Shown piece by piece: positions 56,509 through 64,000 of a stretch of 64,000 nucleotides of DNA. The notes under the pieces are model-generated. The model was given only the letters and a program-made list of their open reading frames with translations. It searched no databases and was not told the DNA's origin. Made by a program: the position numbers and the translations under genes. Location of the stretch: contig NZ_KB908459.1 in the NCBI RefSeq assembly GCF_000381965.1, forward strand, positions 1 to 64,000, in the 5' to 3' direction. Position 1 is the first letter of the stretch. Each line of letters begins with the position of its first letter. The DNA comes from Oceanimonas smirnovii ATCC BAA-899 (GTDB lineage Bacteria; Pseudomonadota; Gammaproteobacteria; Enterobacterales; Aeromonadaceae).

Positions 56509-57876
56509 ATGTCAGTCATCGAGTGGGATCAGTCCCTCATCGAAAAATATAATTACTCGGGGCCGCGGTATACTTCTTATCCTACCGCCCTCGAGTTTAA
56601 CAGCGACTTTGGCATGGCTGAGTTCGACGCGGCCGCCGCCCGCTACCCGGAACGCCCGCTGTCACTCTATGTGCATATTCCGTTCTGCCATAAGCTTTGT
56701 TACTACTGTGGCTGCAACAAGGTAATCACCCGACATCAGAGCAAGGCCGATATCTATCTGGACTATCTGGAGCGGGAAATTACCGCCATGGCCCCGCGCT
56801 TTGCCGGCCGCACCGTGACCCAGCTGCACTGGGGCGGTGGCACCCCCACCTTTCTCACCGCACCGCAAATTCAGCGGCTGAACGGCCTGCTGCGCCGGCA
56901 TTTTCACTTTGCCGATGAAGGCGAGTTCAGTATTGAGATCGATCCCCGCCGCATTGAGCTGGAGTTGCTTGATGTGCTCAAGACGGAAGGCTTTAACCGC
57001 ATCAGTCTGGGGGTGCAGGACTTCAATAAAGACGTACAAAAGGTGGTTAACCGGGAGCAGGATAACGACTTTATCAAGGCGCTGGTGGCCCGGGCCACGG
57101 AGCTGGGGTTTGTCTCTACCAACCTGGACCTGATCTACGGTCTGCCGCTGCAGACTCCGGAAAGCTTTCACCACACCCTGGAGCAGGTGGTGGCCATGCA
57201 GCCGGCGCGGCTGTCGGTGTTCAACTACGCTCACCTGCCCAGCCGCTTTGCCGCCCAGCGCAAGCTGAAAGACGAAGACATGCCGGCACCGGCGGTGAAG
57301 CTGTCCATGCTGCAGGACAGCATTCGCTACCTGACCGGGCAGGGCTACCAGTTTATCGGCATGGATCACTTTGCCCTGCCCGACGACAGCCTGGCGGTGG
57401 CCCAGCGCAGCGGCGAGCTGCACCGTAACTTTCAGGGCTACACCACTCAGGGGGAATGCGATCTGCTGGGGCTGGGAGTCTCGTCCATCAGCATGATTGG
57501 CGATGCCTACTCCCAGAACCTCAAGGAGCTGAAAGAGTATTACGCTCAGCTTGATGAACTGGGTCATGCCCAGAGTGTGGGATATGCCCTGAACCAGGAT
57601 GACTGCCTGCGCCGGGATCTGATCAAGACCTTAATCTGTAACTTCGAGCTGGAGTTCGCGCCCCTTGAGGCGCAATACGGCATCATCTTCAATGACTATT
57701 TCGCCGAGGATTTCGAGCTGCTGCAGACTTTTGTGGACGACGGTCTGGTGGTACGTGAAGCCGGTCGCATCAGCGTGACTCCCAAAGGCCGGCTGCTGAT
57801 CCGCAATATCTGCATGTGCTTTGACGTGCACTCCCGCAAACAGGCCCGCCGCCAGCAGTTTTCCCGGGTGATCTGA
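56509..57876 (+). CDS. hemN: oxygen-independent coproporphyrinogen III oxidase
   Basis: This 455-residue radical-SAM enzyme (E. coli 457) decarboxylates coproporphyrinogen III without oxygen. The cluster motif CHKLCYYC gives Cys60, Cys64 and Cys67, with the nearby GCNK. HWGGGTPTFL and the C-terminal HemN domain follow. ATG 56509 has GAGGAG upstream. Together with hemCDXY elsewhere in the window, heme synthesis is well represented. It is convergent with the LacI-type gene, 1 bp away. Confidence 0.96.
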   Translation: MSVIEWDQSLIEKYNYSGPRYTSYPTALEFNSDFGMAEFDAAAARYPERPLSLYVHIPFCHKLCYYCGCNKVITRHQSKADIYLDYLEREITAMAPRFAGRTVTQLHWGGGTPTFLTAPQIQRLNGLLRRHFHFADEGEFSIEIDPRRIELELLDVLKTEGFNRISLGVQDFNKDVQKVVNREQDNDFIKALVARATELGFVSTNLDLIYGLPLQTPESFHHTLEQVVAMQPARLSVFNYAHLPSRFAAQRKLKDEDMPAPAVKLSMLQDSIRYLTGQGYQFIGMDHFALPDDSLAVAQRSGELHRNFQGYTTQGECDLLGLGVSSISMIGDAYSQNLKELKEYYAQLDELGHAQSVGYALNQDDCLRRDLIKTLICNFELEFAPLEAQYGIIFNDYFAEDFELLQTFVDDGLVVREAGRISVTPKGRLLIRNICMCFDVHSRKQARRQQFSRVI

Positions 57877-57877
57877 T

Positions 57878-58909
57878 TCAGTTCGCCGAAGAAGGGCGCA
57901 CAATCAGCTCGGGCGGCGGACATTGCACTATGTCCGCCGTCGCCTTGCCGCCGATATGGCCCAGCAACAGGCCGATGGCCTGGCTGGCCACCTCCGCCAG
58001 ATGCAGATTGACCGCCGTCAGCGGCGGCTCGCACTTCTGGGCACGCAGCCCGTCATAGCGGGTGACCACCCGCACGTCTTCCGGTACCCGCTTTCCGGCT
58101 TGCTGCAGGGCCCGCACCGCACCCACCGCAAAGGCATCCACCGGCGCACAAATGGCGTCCAGTTCGGGATGGTCGGCCAGCAGCCGGCGGCAGGCTTCGG
58201 CACCGGCGTCTTCACCGCCGGTTTCGTCCGCCTTGATGGTCAAACAGGGCAGGCCGTGACGTTCGCTAAAGTCCCGGTAGGCCTGCTCCACATCCACGTA
58301 GGAGTGACGGGACTGTTGACCGATCAGCAGCGCAATATGGCGTGCGCCCTGATCTGCCAGGTGCTCCAGCAGCAACCGGCCGGTGACGCCGGCCTGCATG
58401 TCCACATAGGGCACGGCGGGCCCGGCCTCGGGCTGGCGGCCGATGGACACCACCTTGATGCCCCGGCGCTGCAACTGGGTCACCTGGGGGTCATGGGCCA
58501 CCGGCTCGATAATGATGGCACCGTCCACATCCAGCTCATCCAGCAGGCCCCTGGCTTCTGCCAGCGGCGGCACCAGCACCAGGGCCAGCCCCTGTTTCAG
58601 CGCCGCTTCTGCTGCCGACGCCGCCACCTCCATCATAAAACCGAGCCGGGACGGCCCGCCGGCCACCGCAAAGGGCATGGAGGAGAGCAGGGCGATGGTG
58701 TGGGTGCGGCCGGTGCGCAGCCGCTGGGCGCGCAGGTTGGGGCTGTAGCCCAGCTCGCGCGCCACCTGCTTGACCCGGGCCCGGGTCTGGGGATCAACCT
58801 GGCCCCGGTCGTTGAGGGCGTGGGAGACGGTGGTGCGGGACACCCCGGCGGCGGCGGCAACATCGGCGATGGTCAGGCGACGCCGGGCGCCGGCTTTGGC
58901 TGAACTCAT
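57878..58909 (-). CDS. LacI-family transcriptional regulator
   Basis: This 343-residue repressor has the LacI HTH (LTIADVAAAAGVSRTTVSHA) with hinge helix NLRAQRLRTGRTHTIALL, followed by a periplasmic-binding-like effector domain (65-335). It diverges from an NCS2 permease operon. Three CAAATCGATTTG-type palindromes lie in the shared upstream region, the expected operator shape, so it probably controls itself and that operon. The effector may be a purine or related heterocycle; that is inference. Confidence 0.9.
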   Translation of the reverse strand: MSSAKAGARRRLTIADVAAAAGVSRTTVSHALNDRGQVDPQTRARVKQVARELGYSPNLRAQRLRTGRTHTIALLSSMPFAVAGGPSRLGFMMEVAASAAEAALKQGLALVLVPPLAEARGLLDELDVDGAIIIEPVAHDPQVTQLQRRGIKVVSIGRQPEAGPAVPYVDMQAGVTGRLLLEHLADQGARHIALLIGQQSRHSYVDVEQAYRDFSERHGLPCLTIKADETGGEDAGAEACRRLLADHPELDAICAPVDAFAVGAVRALQQAGKRVPEDVRVVTRYDGLRAQKCEPPLTAVNLHLAEVASQAIGLLLGHIGGKATADIVQCPPPELIVRPSSAN

Positions 58910-58970
58910 GTGAATTTCTGCGAACTGAAGAGCGATGCGCCGAGTATACCATTGCTGAGTTTGAGCGAGG

Positions 58971-58984
58971 CCAAATCGATTTAC
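58971..58984. promoter_or_regulatory. LacI-type operator 1
   Basis: CCAAATCGATTTAC contains the palindrome AAATCGATTT with a one-base asymmetry in the flanks. It is the closest operator to the regulator gene, 62 bp from its start, and probably serves autoregulation. Confidence 0.75.
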
Positions 58985-59044
58985 CCAGCATTTTCGATTG
59001 GGAACCGTCGCCTTGACAGGCCATTCAACTTTGAATATTGTTCG

Positions 59045-59058
59045 CCAAATCGATTTGG
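59045..59058. promoter_or_regulatory. LacI-type operator 2
   Basis: CCAAATCGATTTGG is a perfect 14-bp palindrome, 74 bp from operator 1 and about 101 bp from operator 3, measured between centres. Confidence 0.85.
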
Positions 59059-59140
59059 TTGCGGTTTTCCGCCGAAATCGTCCGGTGTGGTTGTGCCGGA
59101 GTCACCGTGGTCCCTTGCGGATGGCGGTTTATTATTTGCC

Positions 59141-59164
59141 CTAACCCAAATCGATTTGGGTTAG
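59141..59164. promoter_or_regulatory. LacI-type operator 3
   Basis: This is a perfect 24-bp palindrome whose central 16 bp are CCCAAATCGATTTGGG. It is the strongest of the three and lies 54 bp before the permease start, where repressor would block transcription of the permease operon. Confidence 0.88.
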
Positions 59165-59217
59165 GGTTTGGAGTGCCGGTTCCCCCCATGACGGCCATGT
59201 TTTTCCAGGAGTCCACC

Positions 59218-60570
59218 ATGTCCCAAGTCCACAAGGACGTTATTCCGCCCGTTGATGAAAAGCTGCCCCTGAAAACCCTGCTGGCCTTTGGTCTGCAGCA
59301 CGTACTGGTGATGGCGGCGTCGCCCATCGCCTCGGTGTTTCTGATGGCCACGGCGCTGGATTTTTCCCCCGAGCTGACCATCAATCTGCTGAGCGCCACC
59401 TTTATCGTCTGCGGTCTCGGCACCCTGTTGCAGTCCGTGGGCTGGCGCGGCTTCGGTGCCCGCCTGCCGTTTATCATGCTGCCCGGCGGCGCCCCCATTA
59501 TCCTGTTTATTCTGGTGGCCCAGCAAACCGACGTGGCCACCGCCTCGGGGGCGGTGATCCTGACGGCGCTGTTCTATTTTCTGGTGTTGCCGCTGTTTCG
59601 CCGGCTGCTGCGGTTTTTTCCGTCCGTGGTGGTGGGCACCATGCTGCTGCTGGTGGCCATCAACCTGATCAAGATTTCGGGCTTTCTGGTGGTGGGCAAG
59701 GCCGGTAGCGAGGGCTATGCCGATCCCCTCAACCTGCTGTTGGCCTTTGCCACCATCGGCTTTACCCTGCTGTTTGCCCGGGTGCTCAAGGGCATGCTGG
59801 GCCAGCTGGCGATCCTGCTGGGCCTGCTGGGCGGCACTCTGGTCGCGGTGCTGTGCGGTGCCGTTGCCCTCGACGGCCTGGCGCTGTTTCCGCTGTTCAG
59901 CCTGCCGACCCTGCTGCCCTTTGGCATGCCCAAGTTTGATCTGGTGGCGTCGCTGCCGCTGATGATTTTCTGCCTGATCTCCATGGTGGAAGCCACCGGC
60001 CAGACCCTGGCCATCGGCGAGGTGGTCGACAAGAAGCTGGATCCGGAAGTGGACGTGGCCAAGACCATTCGTGGCGACGCCGCCGTGTCCCTGCTCGGTG
60101 GCCTGTTCGGCACTTCGCTTATCATCACCAGCGGCGAAAACATCGGCGTGGTGCGGGCCACCGGCATTCGCTCTCGCTATGTCACCCTGATGTCCGGCCT
60201 GTTGCTGATCCTTTTTGCCCTGCTGGCCCTCCTGGCACGGGTGATCCACGCCGTGCCCGAGGCCGTGGTCGGCGGCACCGGCATGGTGGTGTTCGCCATC
60301 GTCGGCACCATGGGCATCGACATGCTGCGCCGGGTCGACCTGCGCCAGCACGGCAACATGTATGTGGTGGCGGTAGCGCTGGCGGTGGGCCTGTTCCCCA
60401 TTCTGGTGCCCGGTGCCTACAGCCAGTTCCCGTCCGGCCTGGCCTCCCTGCTGGGCAACGGCGTGGCCATGGGGGCACTGACCGCCGCCCTGATGAACGC
60501 CCTGTTTCATTGCCGATCCACTGGGGCGGACGCCGGGCCGGCAGACAAGGCGCGGCTGCAGGGCCGCTGA
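59218..60570 (+). CDS. NCS2-family nucleobase:cation symporter
   Basis: This 450-residue membrane protein has about fourteen hydrophobic segments. It shows NCS2 features such as LAFGLQHVLVMAA, LPFIMLPGGAPII and the signature-like SMVEATGQTLAIGE followed by TSGENIGVVRATGIRSR. Substrates in the family are xanthine, uracil or uric acid. I chose ATG 59218 (MSQVHKD) with AGGAG six bases upstream. An in-frame ATG at 59188 and a longer frame back to 59038 would run into the operator. Confidence 0.88.
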   Translation: MSQVHKDVIPPVDEKLPLKTLLAFGLQHVLVMAASPIASVFLMATALDFSPELTINLLSATFIVCGLGTLLQSVGWRGFGARLPFIMLPGGAPIILFILVAQQTDVATASGAVILTALFYFLVLPLFRRLLRFFPSVVVGTMLLLVAINLIKISGFLVVGKAGSEGYADPLNLLLAFATIGFTLLFARVLKGMLGQLAILLGLLGGTLVAVLCGAVALDGLALFPLFSLPTLLPFGMPKFDLVASLPLMIFCLISMVEATGQTLAIGEVVDKKLDPEVDVAKTIRGDAAVSLLGGLFGTSLIITSGENIGVVRATGIRSRYVTLMSGLLLILFALLALLARVIHAVPEAVVGGTGMVVFAIVGTMGIDMLRRVDLRQHGNMYVVAVALAVGLFPILVPGAYSQFPSGLASLLGNGVAMGALTAALMNALFHCRSTGADAGPADKARLQGR

Positions 60571-60620
60571 TTTTCCCGGGCGGCCAGCGGCGGCCCGGCC
60601 AAGCACAGTAAAGGAGAAAC

Positions 60621-62033
60621 ATGAACACCCAACTTGCTCCCGAACAGTTCGAACAACCCTGCCTGCTGGCACCCGAGTGGCTGATGCTGGCCGAAGGGCC
60701 GGTACGCGATCACGCCGTGCTGCTCGACGGCGAGCACTTCAAAGATGTGGGCCCGCTCGCCACCCTGCGTGCCGCGCATCCTGAGGTGGCGGTGGTGACG
60801 TTGCCGGGCAAGCTGGTCATGCCCGGCTTTGTCGACAGTCATCACCATCTGACCCAGGCCTTTGGCAAGGCGCTGGTGTTTGGCGAGCCGTCGGAAATTT
60901 TTCGCCGGGTATGGGTGCCCATGGAGTCGGGGCTGACCCCGGACATGCTTTACCTGACCGCCAAGCTGGCCTCGCTGGAAGCCCTGCGTGGTGGTTTCAC
61001 CACCGTCTGTGATGCGGGCACCCGGGCCAGCGAGGGACTGGACGCCATCGCTCAAGCCACCACCGAAGCGGGGCTGCGCTGTATGCTGGGCCGGGTATGC
61101 AACGACAAGCGCGGTAACCAAGTGCTGGAGGCCGCGCCCATTCTGGCCGAGGCCGAGCGGCACATCGCCGGCTGGCAGTCCAACCCGCTGGTGACGCCGT
61201 CGCTGGCGGTGCCGATTCCGGAAATCGCCACCGATGCCATGCTGCACCGCATTTCTGCCCTGTGCGCCGAGGCGGGCATAGTGTTTCAGACCCACGTTAA
61301 CGAGCACCTGGTGGCGGTGGAACGCTCCCTGGAGCAGCGCGGGCTGCGTCCGTTGGAGCAACTGTACAAGGCCGGAGCCCTTGGGCCCCAGGCGCTGCTG
61401 GCCCACGCCACCCTTCTGACCCCTGACGAGCTGATGATGTTGCGCGACACCGACAGCGCCGTCAGCTACAACCCGGTGGCCAGCGCCTGGAAGGGCAACG
61501 CCGTGGCTCAGGCTCAGCTGATGCACAGCCTGGGTATTCGCGTTGCCCTGGGTACCGACGGCACCCGCAGCGATGGCTTTCGGCTGCTGGACTATGCCGA
61601 GGCGGCCCAGCGCTTTGCCTTTGGCATGGCGGTGGGCGACTCTTCCTGCGGCGGCGGCTGGCCCTGGCTGGATCAGGGCACCCGTGGCGGCGCTGGGGTG
61701 CTGGGGCTGAACACCGGCGAGATCGCTCCCGGCAAGGCGGCGGACTTTCTGCTGGTCGATCTTGAGGTGCCCGAGCTGCTGCCGTCCTGGGATCTGAGCT
61801 GGGAGCTGGTGCGGCTGGCGAACCGGGATCAGATCCAGGGGGTGTTTGTCGCCGGCCGGCTGCGGCTGTGGCAGGGCTGGCCGCTGGACTGGGACGCCCG
61901 GGCGCTGATGGCCGAGGTGAACGAGCTGGCCAAGGCAGTGGTGTCCGGGGCACCGATTCAGAAAATCCACCCTTATAGCGATGCCCACCGCCGCGACTGG
62001 CAGGCCGGGCGGCGTGAGGAGGGGCACGCGTGA
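60621..62033 (+). CDS. ATZ/TRZ-family amidohydrolase (heterocycle deaminase type)
   Basis: This 470-residue metal-dependent hydrolase has the HxH site DSHHHLTQ (about 75-77), the third ligand region QTHVNEH and LAHATLL, and the metal-binding Asp in ALGTDGTRSDG. The family deaminates or dechlorinates triazines, guanine and other ring compounds. The substrate is not readable, but the permease and regulator suggest a purine or pterin-like compound. ATG 60621 has AAAGGAG upstream. It overlaps the next gene by 4 bp. Confidence 0.85.
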   Translation: MNTQLAPEQFEQPCLLAPEWLMLAEGPVRDHAVLLDGEHFKDVGPLATLRAAHPEVAVVTLPGKLVMPGFVDSHHHLTQAFGKALVFGEPSEIFRRVWVPMESGLTPDMLYLTAKLASLEALRGGFTTVCDAGTRASEGLDAIAQATTEAGLRCMLGRVCNDKRGNQVLEAAPILAEAERHIAGWQSNPLVTPSLAVPIPEIATDAMLHRISALCAEAGIVFQTHVNEHLVAVERSLEQRGLRPLEQLYKAGALGPQALLAHATLLTPDELMMLRDTDSAVSYNPVASAWKGNAVAQAQLMHSLGIRVALGTDGTRSDGFRLLDYAEAAQRFAFGMAVGDSSCGGGWPWLDQGTRGGAGVLGLNTGEIAPGKAADFLLVDLEVPELLPSWDLSWELVRLANRDQIQGVFVAGRLRLWQGWPLDWDARALMAEVNELAKAVVSGAPIQKIHPYSDAHRRDWQAGRREEGHA

Positions 62034-62737
62034 CCGGTGACGTCTGGTTGTGGAGCGCCCTGGCGGTGGCCGCCGGCGCCTTTGTGCAGGGCTCCACCGG
62101 CATGGGCTTTGCGCTGATCGTGGCCCCGGTGCTGGGGCTGCTGGCCCCGGCGCTGCTGCCGGTCAGCCTGCTGGTGCTGATGCTGCCGCTCAATGCCATG
62201 ATCGCCTGGCGCGAGCGCAGATCCATCGATTTACTGGGCACCAGGTGGATTTCTCTGGGGCGGGTGGTAGGCACCTTTGGCGGGCTATGGGTGCTGGTGG
62301 TGCTGCCCCTCAATCAGCTCAATGTGCTGATCGGGGTGTCAACCATAGCCGCGGTGCTGGCCAGCTGGCTGGCACCGGCGTTTTCGCCCAACCGCCGGGC
62401 CTATGTGTCTACCGGGGTGATCACCGGCATCACCGAAACCGCCACTGGCATCGGTGGCCCGCCATTGGCGCTGGTGTACCAGCATATGCCGGTGGCGACC
62501 CTGCGCGCCTCGGTGGCTACCTGCTTTCTGATCGGCGAGCTGGTGTCGTTGCTGGTGCTGGCGCTGAATGGCCGGCTTCAGCCCGAGCTGCTGCAGCCGG
62601 TGGCCGGTTTGCTGCCGGCGCTGGCGGTGGGTCTGGTGCTGAGCCAGCTGGTGCACCGGCGGCTGGACGCACGGTCTCTGCGCCGCTTTGTGCTGTTGTT
62701 CGCCTTTACCTCCGGCACCCTGGTGCTGTTCCAGTAA
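62030..62737 (+). CDS. TauE/SafE-family membrane transporter
   Basis: This 235-residue protein has eight or so transmembrane segments and the TauE/SafE pattern AAGAFVQGSTGMGFALIVAP and GITETATGIGGPPLALV. Members export sulfite, sulfoacetate or other anions; the substrate here is unknown. It starts with GTG overlapping the amidohydrolase stop (GTGA), so it belongs to the same operon. A terminator follows. Confidence 0.86.
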   Translation: MTGDVWLWSALAVAAGAFVQGSTGMGFALIVAPVLGLLAPALLPVSLLVLMLPLNAMIAWRERRSIDLLGTRWISLGRVVGTFGGLWVLVVLPLNQLNVLIGVSTIAAVLASWLAPAFSPNRRAYVSTGVITGITETATGIGGPPLALVYQHMPVATLRASVATCFLIGELVSLLVLALNGRLQPELLQPVAGLLPALAVGLVLSQLVHRRLDARSLRRFVLLFAFTSGTLVLFQ

Positions 62738-62767
62738 TCCAGGGCCGGCAAGTAAGGAACATGAAAC

Positions 62768-62792
62768 GGGGCTGCGTCGGCAGCCCTTTTTT
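62768..62792 (+). terminator. Rho-independent terminator after the TauE-like gene
   Basis: Stem GGGCTGC/GCAGCCC with tetraloop GTCG and a T6 tail. It ends the permease-amidohydrolase-exporter transcript and touches the 3' end of the convergent add gene. Confidence 0.92.
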
Positions 62793-63795
62793 ATTCCCGC
62801 CCGGCGCAGGCCAGCAGCAGGGCGGCTTTTTCATCCGGGCTGATAAAGGCCATATTAAGGGCATTCTCCTGGCATTGGCGGCGTTGCTGCGAGGTGAGAC
62901 CGGCGGCGCTGGCAGCGCTGTGGTATTCATGGCGCAGCTCTATGCCTTCCACTGCCGGGTCGTCCGTGTTCAGGCAAACCGGAATGCCTTTTTCCAGAAA
63001 ACGGTGAATGGGGTGATGAGCGAGATCAGACACTGTGCTGGTCTGCAGGTTGGACGTCAGGCAAGACTCAATACCGATGTGGTGCTTGGCCAGATAATCG
63101 AGCAGCGCCTCGTCTTCCACCGCCCGCACGCCGTGACCAATGCGCACCGCGCCCAGCTCCCGCACCGCCTGCCAGACGCTGGCGCTGCCGGCGGCCTCAC
63201 CGGCATGCACGGTCACGGCGAGACCGGCGTCCCGCACCCGGTTAAAATGCCCGGTAAACAGCTCACCGGGAAAGCCGCCTTCGTCACCGGCCAGATCCAT
63301 GGCCACCAGTTTGCCGGCGTGAGCCAGACAGGCATTCAGCTCCTGCTCGCAGGCGGCTTTGCCAAAGGTGCGGCTCATAATGCCAATCAGTTTTACCGGC
63401 ACGCCAACATCCCGGCTGCCGGCCGCCACGCCGTCACATACCGCTTCCACCACCCCTTGGGGATCAAGCCCATGGTTCATGGCCATATAACCCGGGCTGA
63501 AGCGCAGCTCGGCATAGTCGATGCCGGCGCTGAGCAAATCTTCCACGTTTTCATAGGCCACCCGGCGGCAGGCATCATAATTGCCCAGCACCTTTACGCC
63601 CCAGTCAAGTTTGGCCAGAAACGACAATAAATCCGGCGTGTTGCCCTGCACCCGCACATGGGGCAGCAGCTCGCTCAGCGTATTGCCGGGCAGGCGAACA
63701 TCAAAGGCCCGGCCCAGCTCCAGTATGGTGGCCGGACGAATATTACCGTCCAGATGACGATGTAAATCGATAAGCGGCAGGCTGGGGTCGATCAT
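62791..63795 (-). CDS. add: adenosine deaminase
   Basis: This 334-residue amidohydrolase converts adenosine to inosine. Metal ligands appear in [10 protein letters not shown] and in VTVHAGEA, with the catalytic IGHGVRA and the final TDDPAVEG loop. Length matches E. coli Add (333). It is the housekeeping purine salvage gene, transcribed toward the purine-type island. Its 33-bp gap to glnG lacks a clear terminator. Confidence 0.94.
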   Translation of the reverse strand: MIDPSLPLIDLHRHLDGNIRPATILELGRAFDVRLPGNTLSELLPHVRVQGNTPDLLSFLAKLDWGVKVLGNYDACRRVAYENVEDLLSAGIDYAELRFSPGYMAMNHGLDPQGVVEAVCDGVAAGSRDVGVPVKLIGIMSRTFGKAACEQELNACLAHAGKLVAMDLAGDEGGFPGELFTGHFNRVRDAGLAVTVHAGEAAGSASVWQAVRELGAVRIGHGVRAVEDEALLDYLAKHHIGIESCLTSNLQTSTVSDLAHHPIHRFLEKGIPVCLNTDDPAVEGIELRHEYHSAASAAGLTSQQRRQCQENALNMAFISPDEKAALLLACAGRE

Positions 63796-63828
63796 AAAAA
63801 CTCCCGAGTAAGCATGACACTATACAGC

Positions 63829-64000
63829 TTACTCTTTGGTGGCCGATTCTTCCGGCTGCAGTTCTTTCAGCTTGCGGGTCAGGGTGTTGCGGCCCCAGCC
63901 CAGCAGGCGGGCGGCTTCCTGCTTGTGGCCGCCGCTTCGGGCCAGAGCGCAGTCGAGTAAAATACGCTCAAACTCCGGCATGGCTTCTGCCAGCAGATCC
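63829..64000 (-). CDS. glnG: nitrogen regulation response regulator NtrC, C-terminal end (partial)
   Basis: The last 56 codons are visible. They encode the Fis-type HTH ending with GHKQEAARLLGWGRNTLTRK, almost the same as the NtrC C-terminus, then an acidic tail. The start lies outside the window. hemN-glnG proximity is also found in E. coli. Confidence 0.93.
   Translation of the reverse strand, partial: DLLAEAMPEFERILLDCALARSGGHKQEAARLLGWGRNTLTRKLKELQPEESATKE

Noticed and set aside
59161-62027. Long minus-strand frames opposite the NCS2 and amidohydrolase genes
   Set aside because: They are Gln/Gly/His-rich GC artefacts over genes with clear motifs.
1-64000. CRISPR arrays, insertion sequences, toxin-antitoxin or phage defence genes
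   Set aside because: I found no direct repeat-spacer pattern, transposase or nuclease/methylase cluster in either strand.

Overview
The window looks like a gammaproteobacterial chromosome, most plausibly from Aeromonadaceae (Oceanimonas/Oceanisphaera/Zobellella-like). This is inferred from gene content and order: the cyaA-cyaY-lptM-lysA-dapF-DUF484-xerC-yigB-uvrD block, an ilvLGMEDA attenuator operon, a RyhB sRNA with a Fur box, a Spot 42-like RNA after polA, and the engB/yihI/hemN/glnG neighbourhood. No search was run, so the taxon is an inference. I see no phage, insertion sequence, transposase or CRISPR array.

Layout. 1-600: 3' end of a 23S rRNA gene, then 5S, tRNA-Thr(GGT) and a second 5S, ending in a terminator. 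600-5.9 kb: cueR behind its own 19-bp-spacer promoter, ccoG, srkA-dsbA, and comM in reverse. 5.9-12.6 kb: branched-chain amino acid operon with a leader peptide and attenuator. 12.6-14.5 kb: a urea-channel gene coupled to a 3-hydroxyacid dehydrogenase-like gene. 14.8-18.8 kb (reverse): hemCDXY. 19.0-29.3 kb: cyaA (predicted UUG start, CRP site), cyaY in reverse, then lptM to uvrD. 29.3-36 kb: rarD, recQ, a small cytochrome c, selO with a small partner gene, the queuosine-precursor transporter yhhQ behind a preQ1-I riboswitch, ryhB, and elbB. 36.3-39.2 kb: polA and a Spot 42-like RNA. 39.3-46.2 kb: thiD behind a TPP riboswitch and a seven-gene Mrp Na+/H+ antiporter operon. 46.2-52.5 kb: a signalling cluster with a CheY-like receiver, a receiver-HDOD protein, an Hpt-receiver-GGDEF protein and a divergent multi-sensor histidine kinase. 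52.7-57.9 kb: rsuA-engB in reverse, cytochrome c4, a methyltransferase, yihI, a DUF2489 gene and hemN. 57.9-62.7 kb: a GC-rich purine-type catabolic island (LacI-family regulator, three matching operators, NCS2 permease, ATZ/TRZ amidohydrolase, TauE-like exporter). The window ends with add and the 3' end of glnG, both in reverse.

Regulation is unusually readable here: an attenuator, two riboswitches, two Hfq-type sRNA genes, and CueR, CRP, Fur and LacI-type sites can all be located. The least explained feature is a family of six structured intergenic repeats (14.5-14.8, 25.8-26.1, 26.9-27.1 and 52.5-52.7 kb). Each folds as a long outer stem carrying two hairpins with GGA-containing loops. The stems vary by compensatory changes while the loops are conserved.
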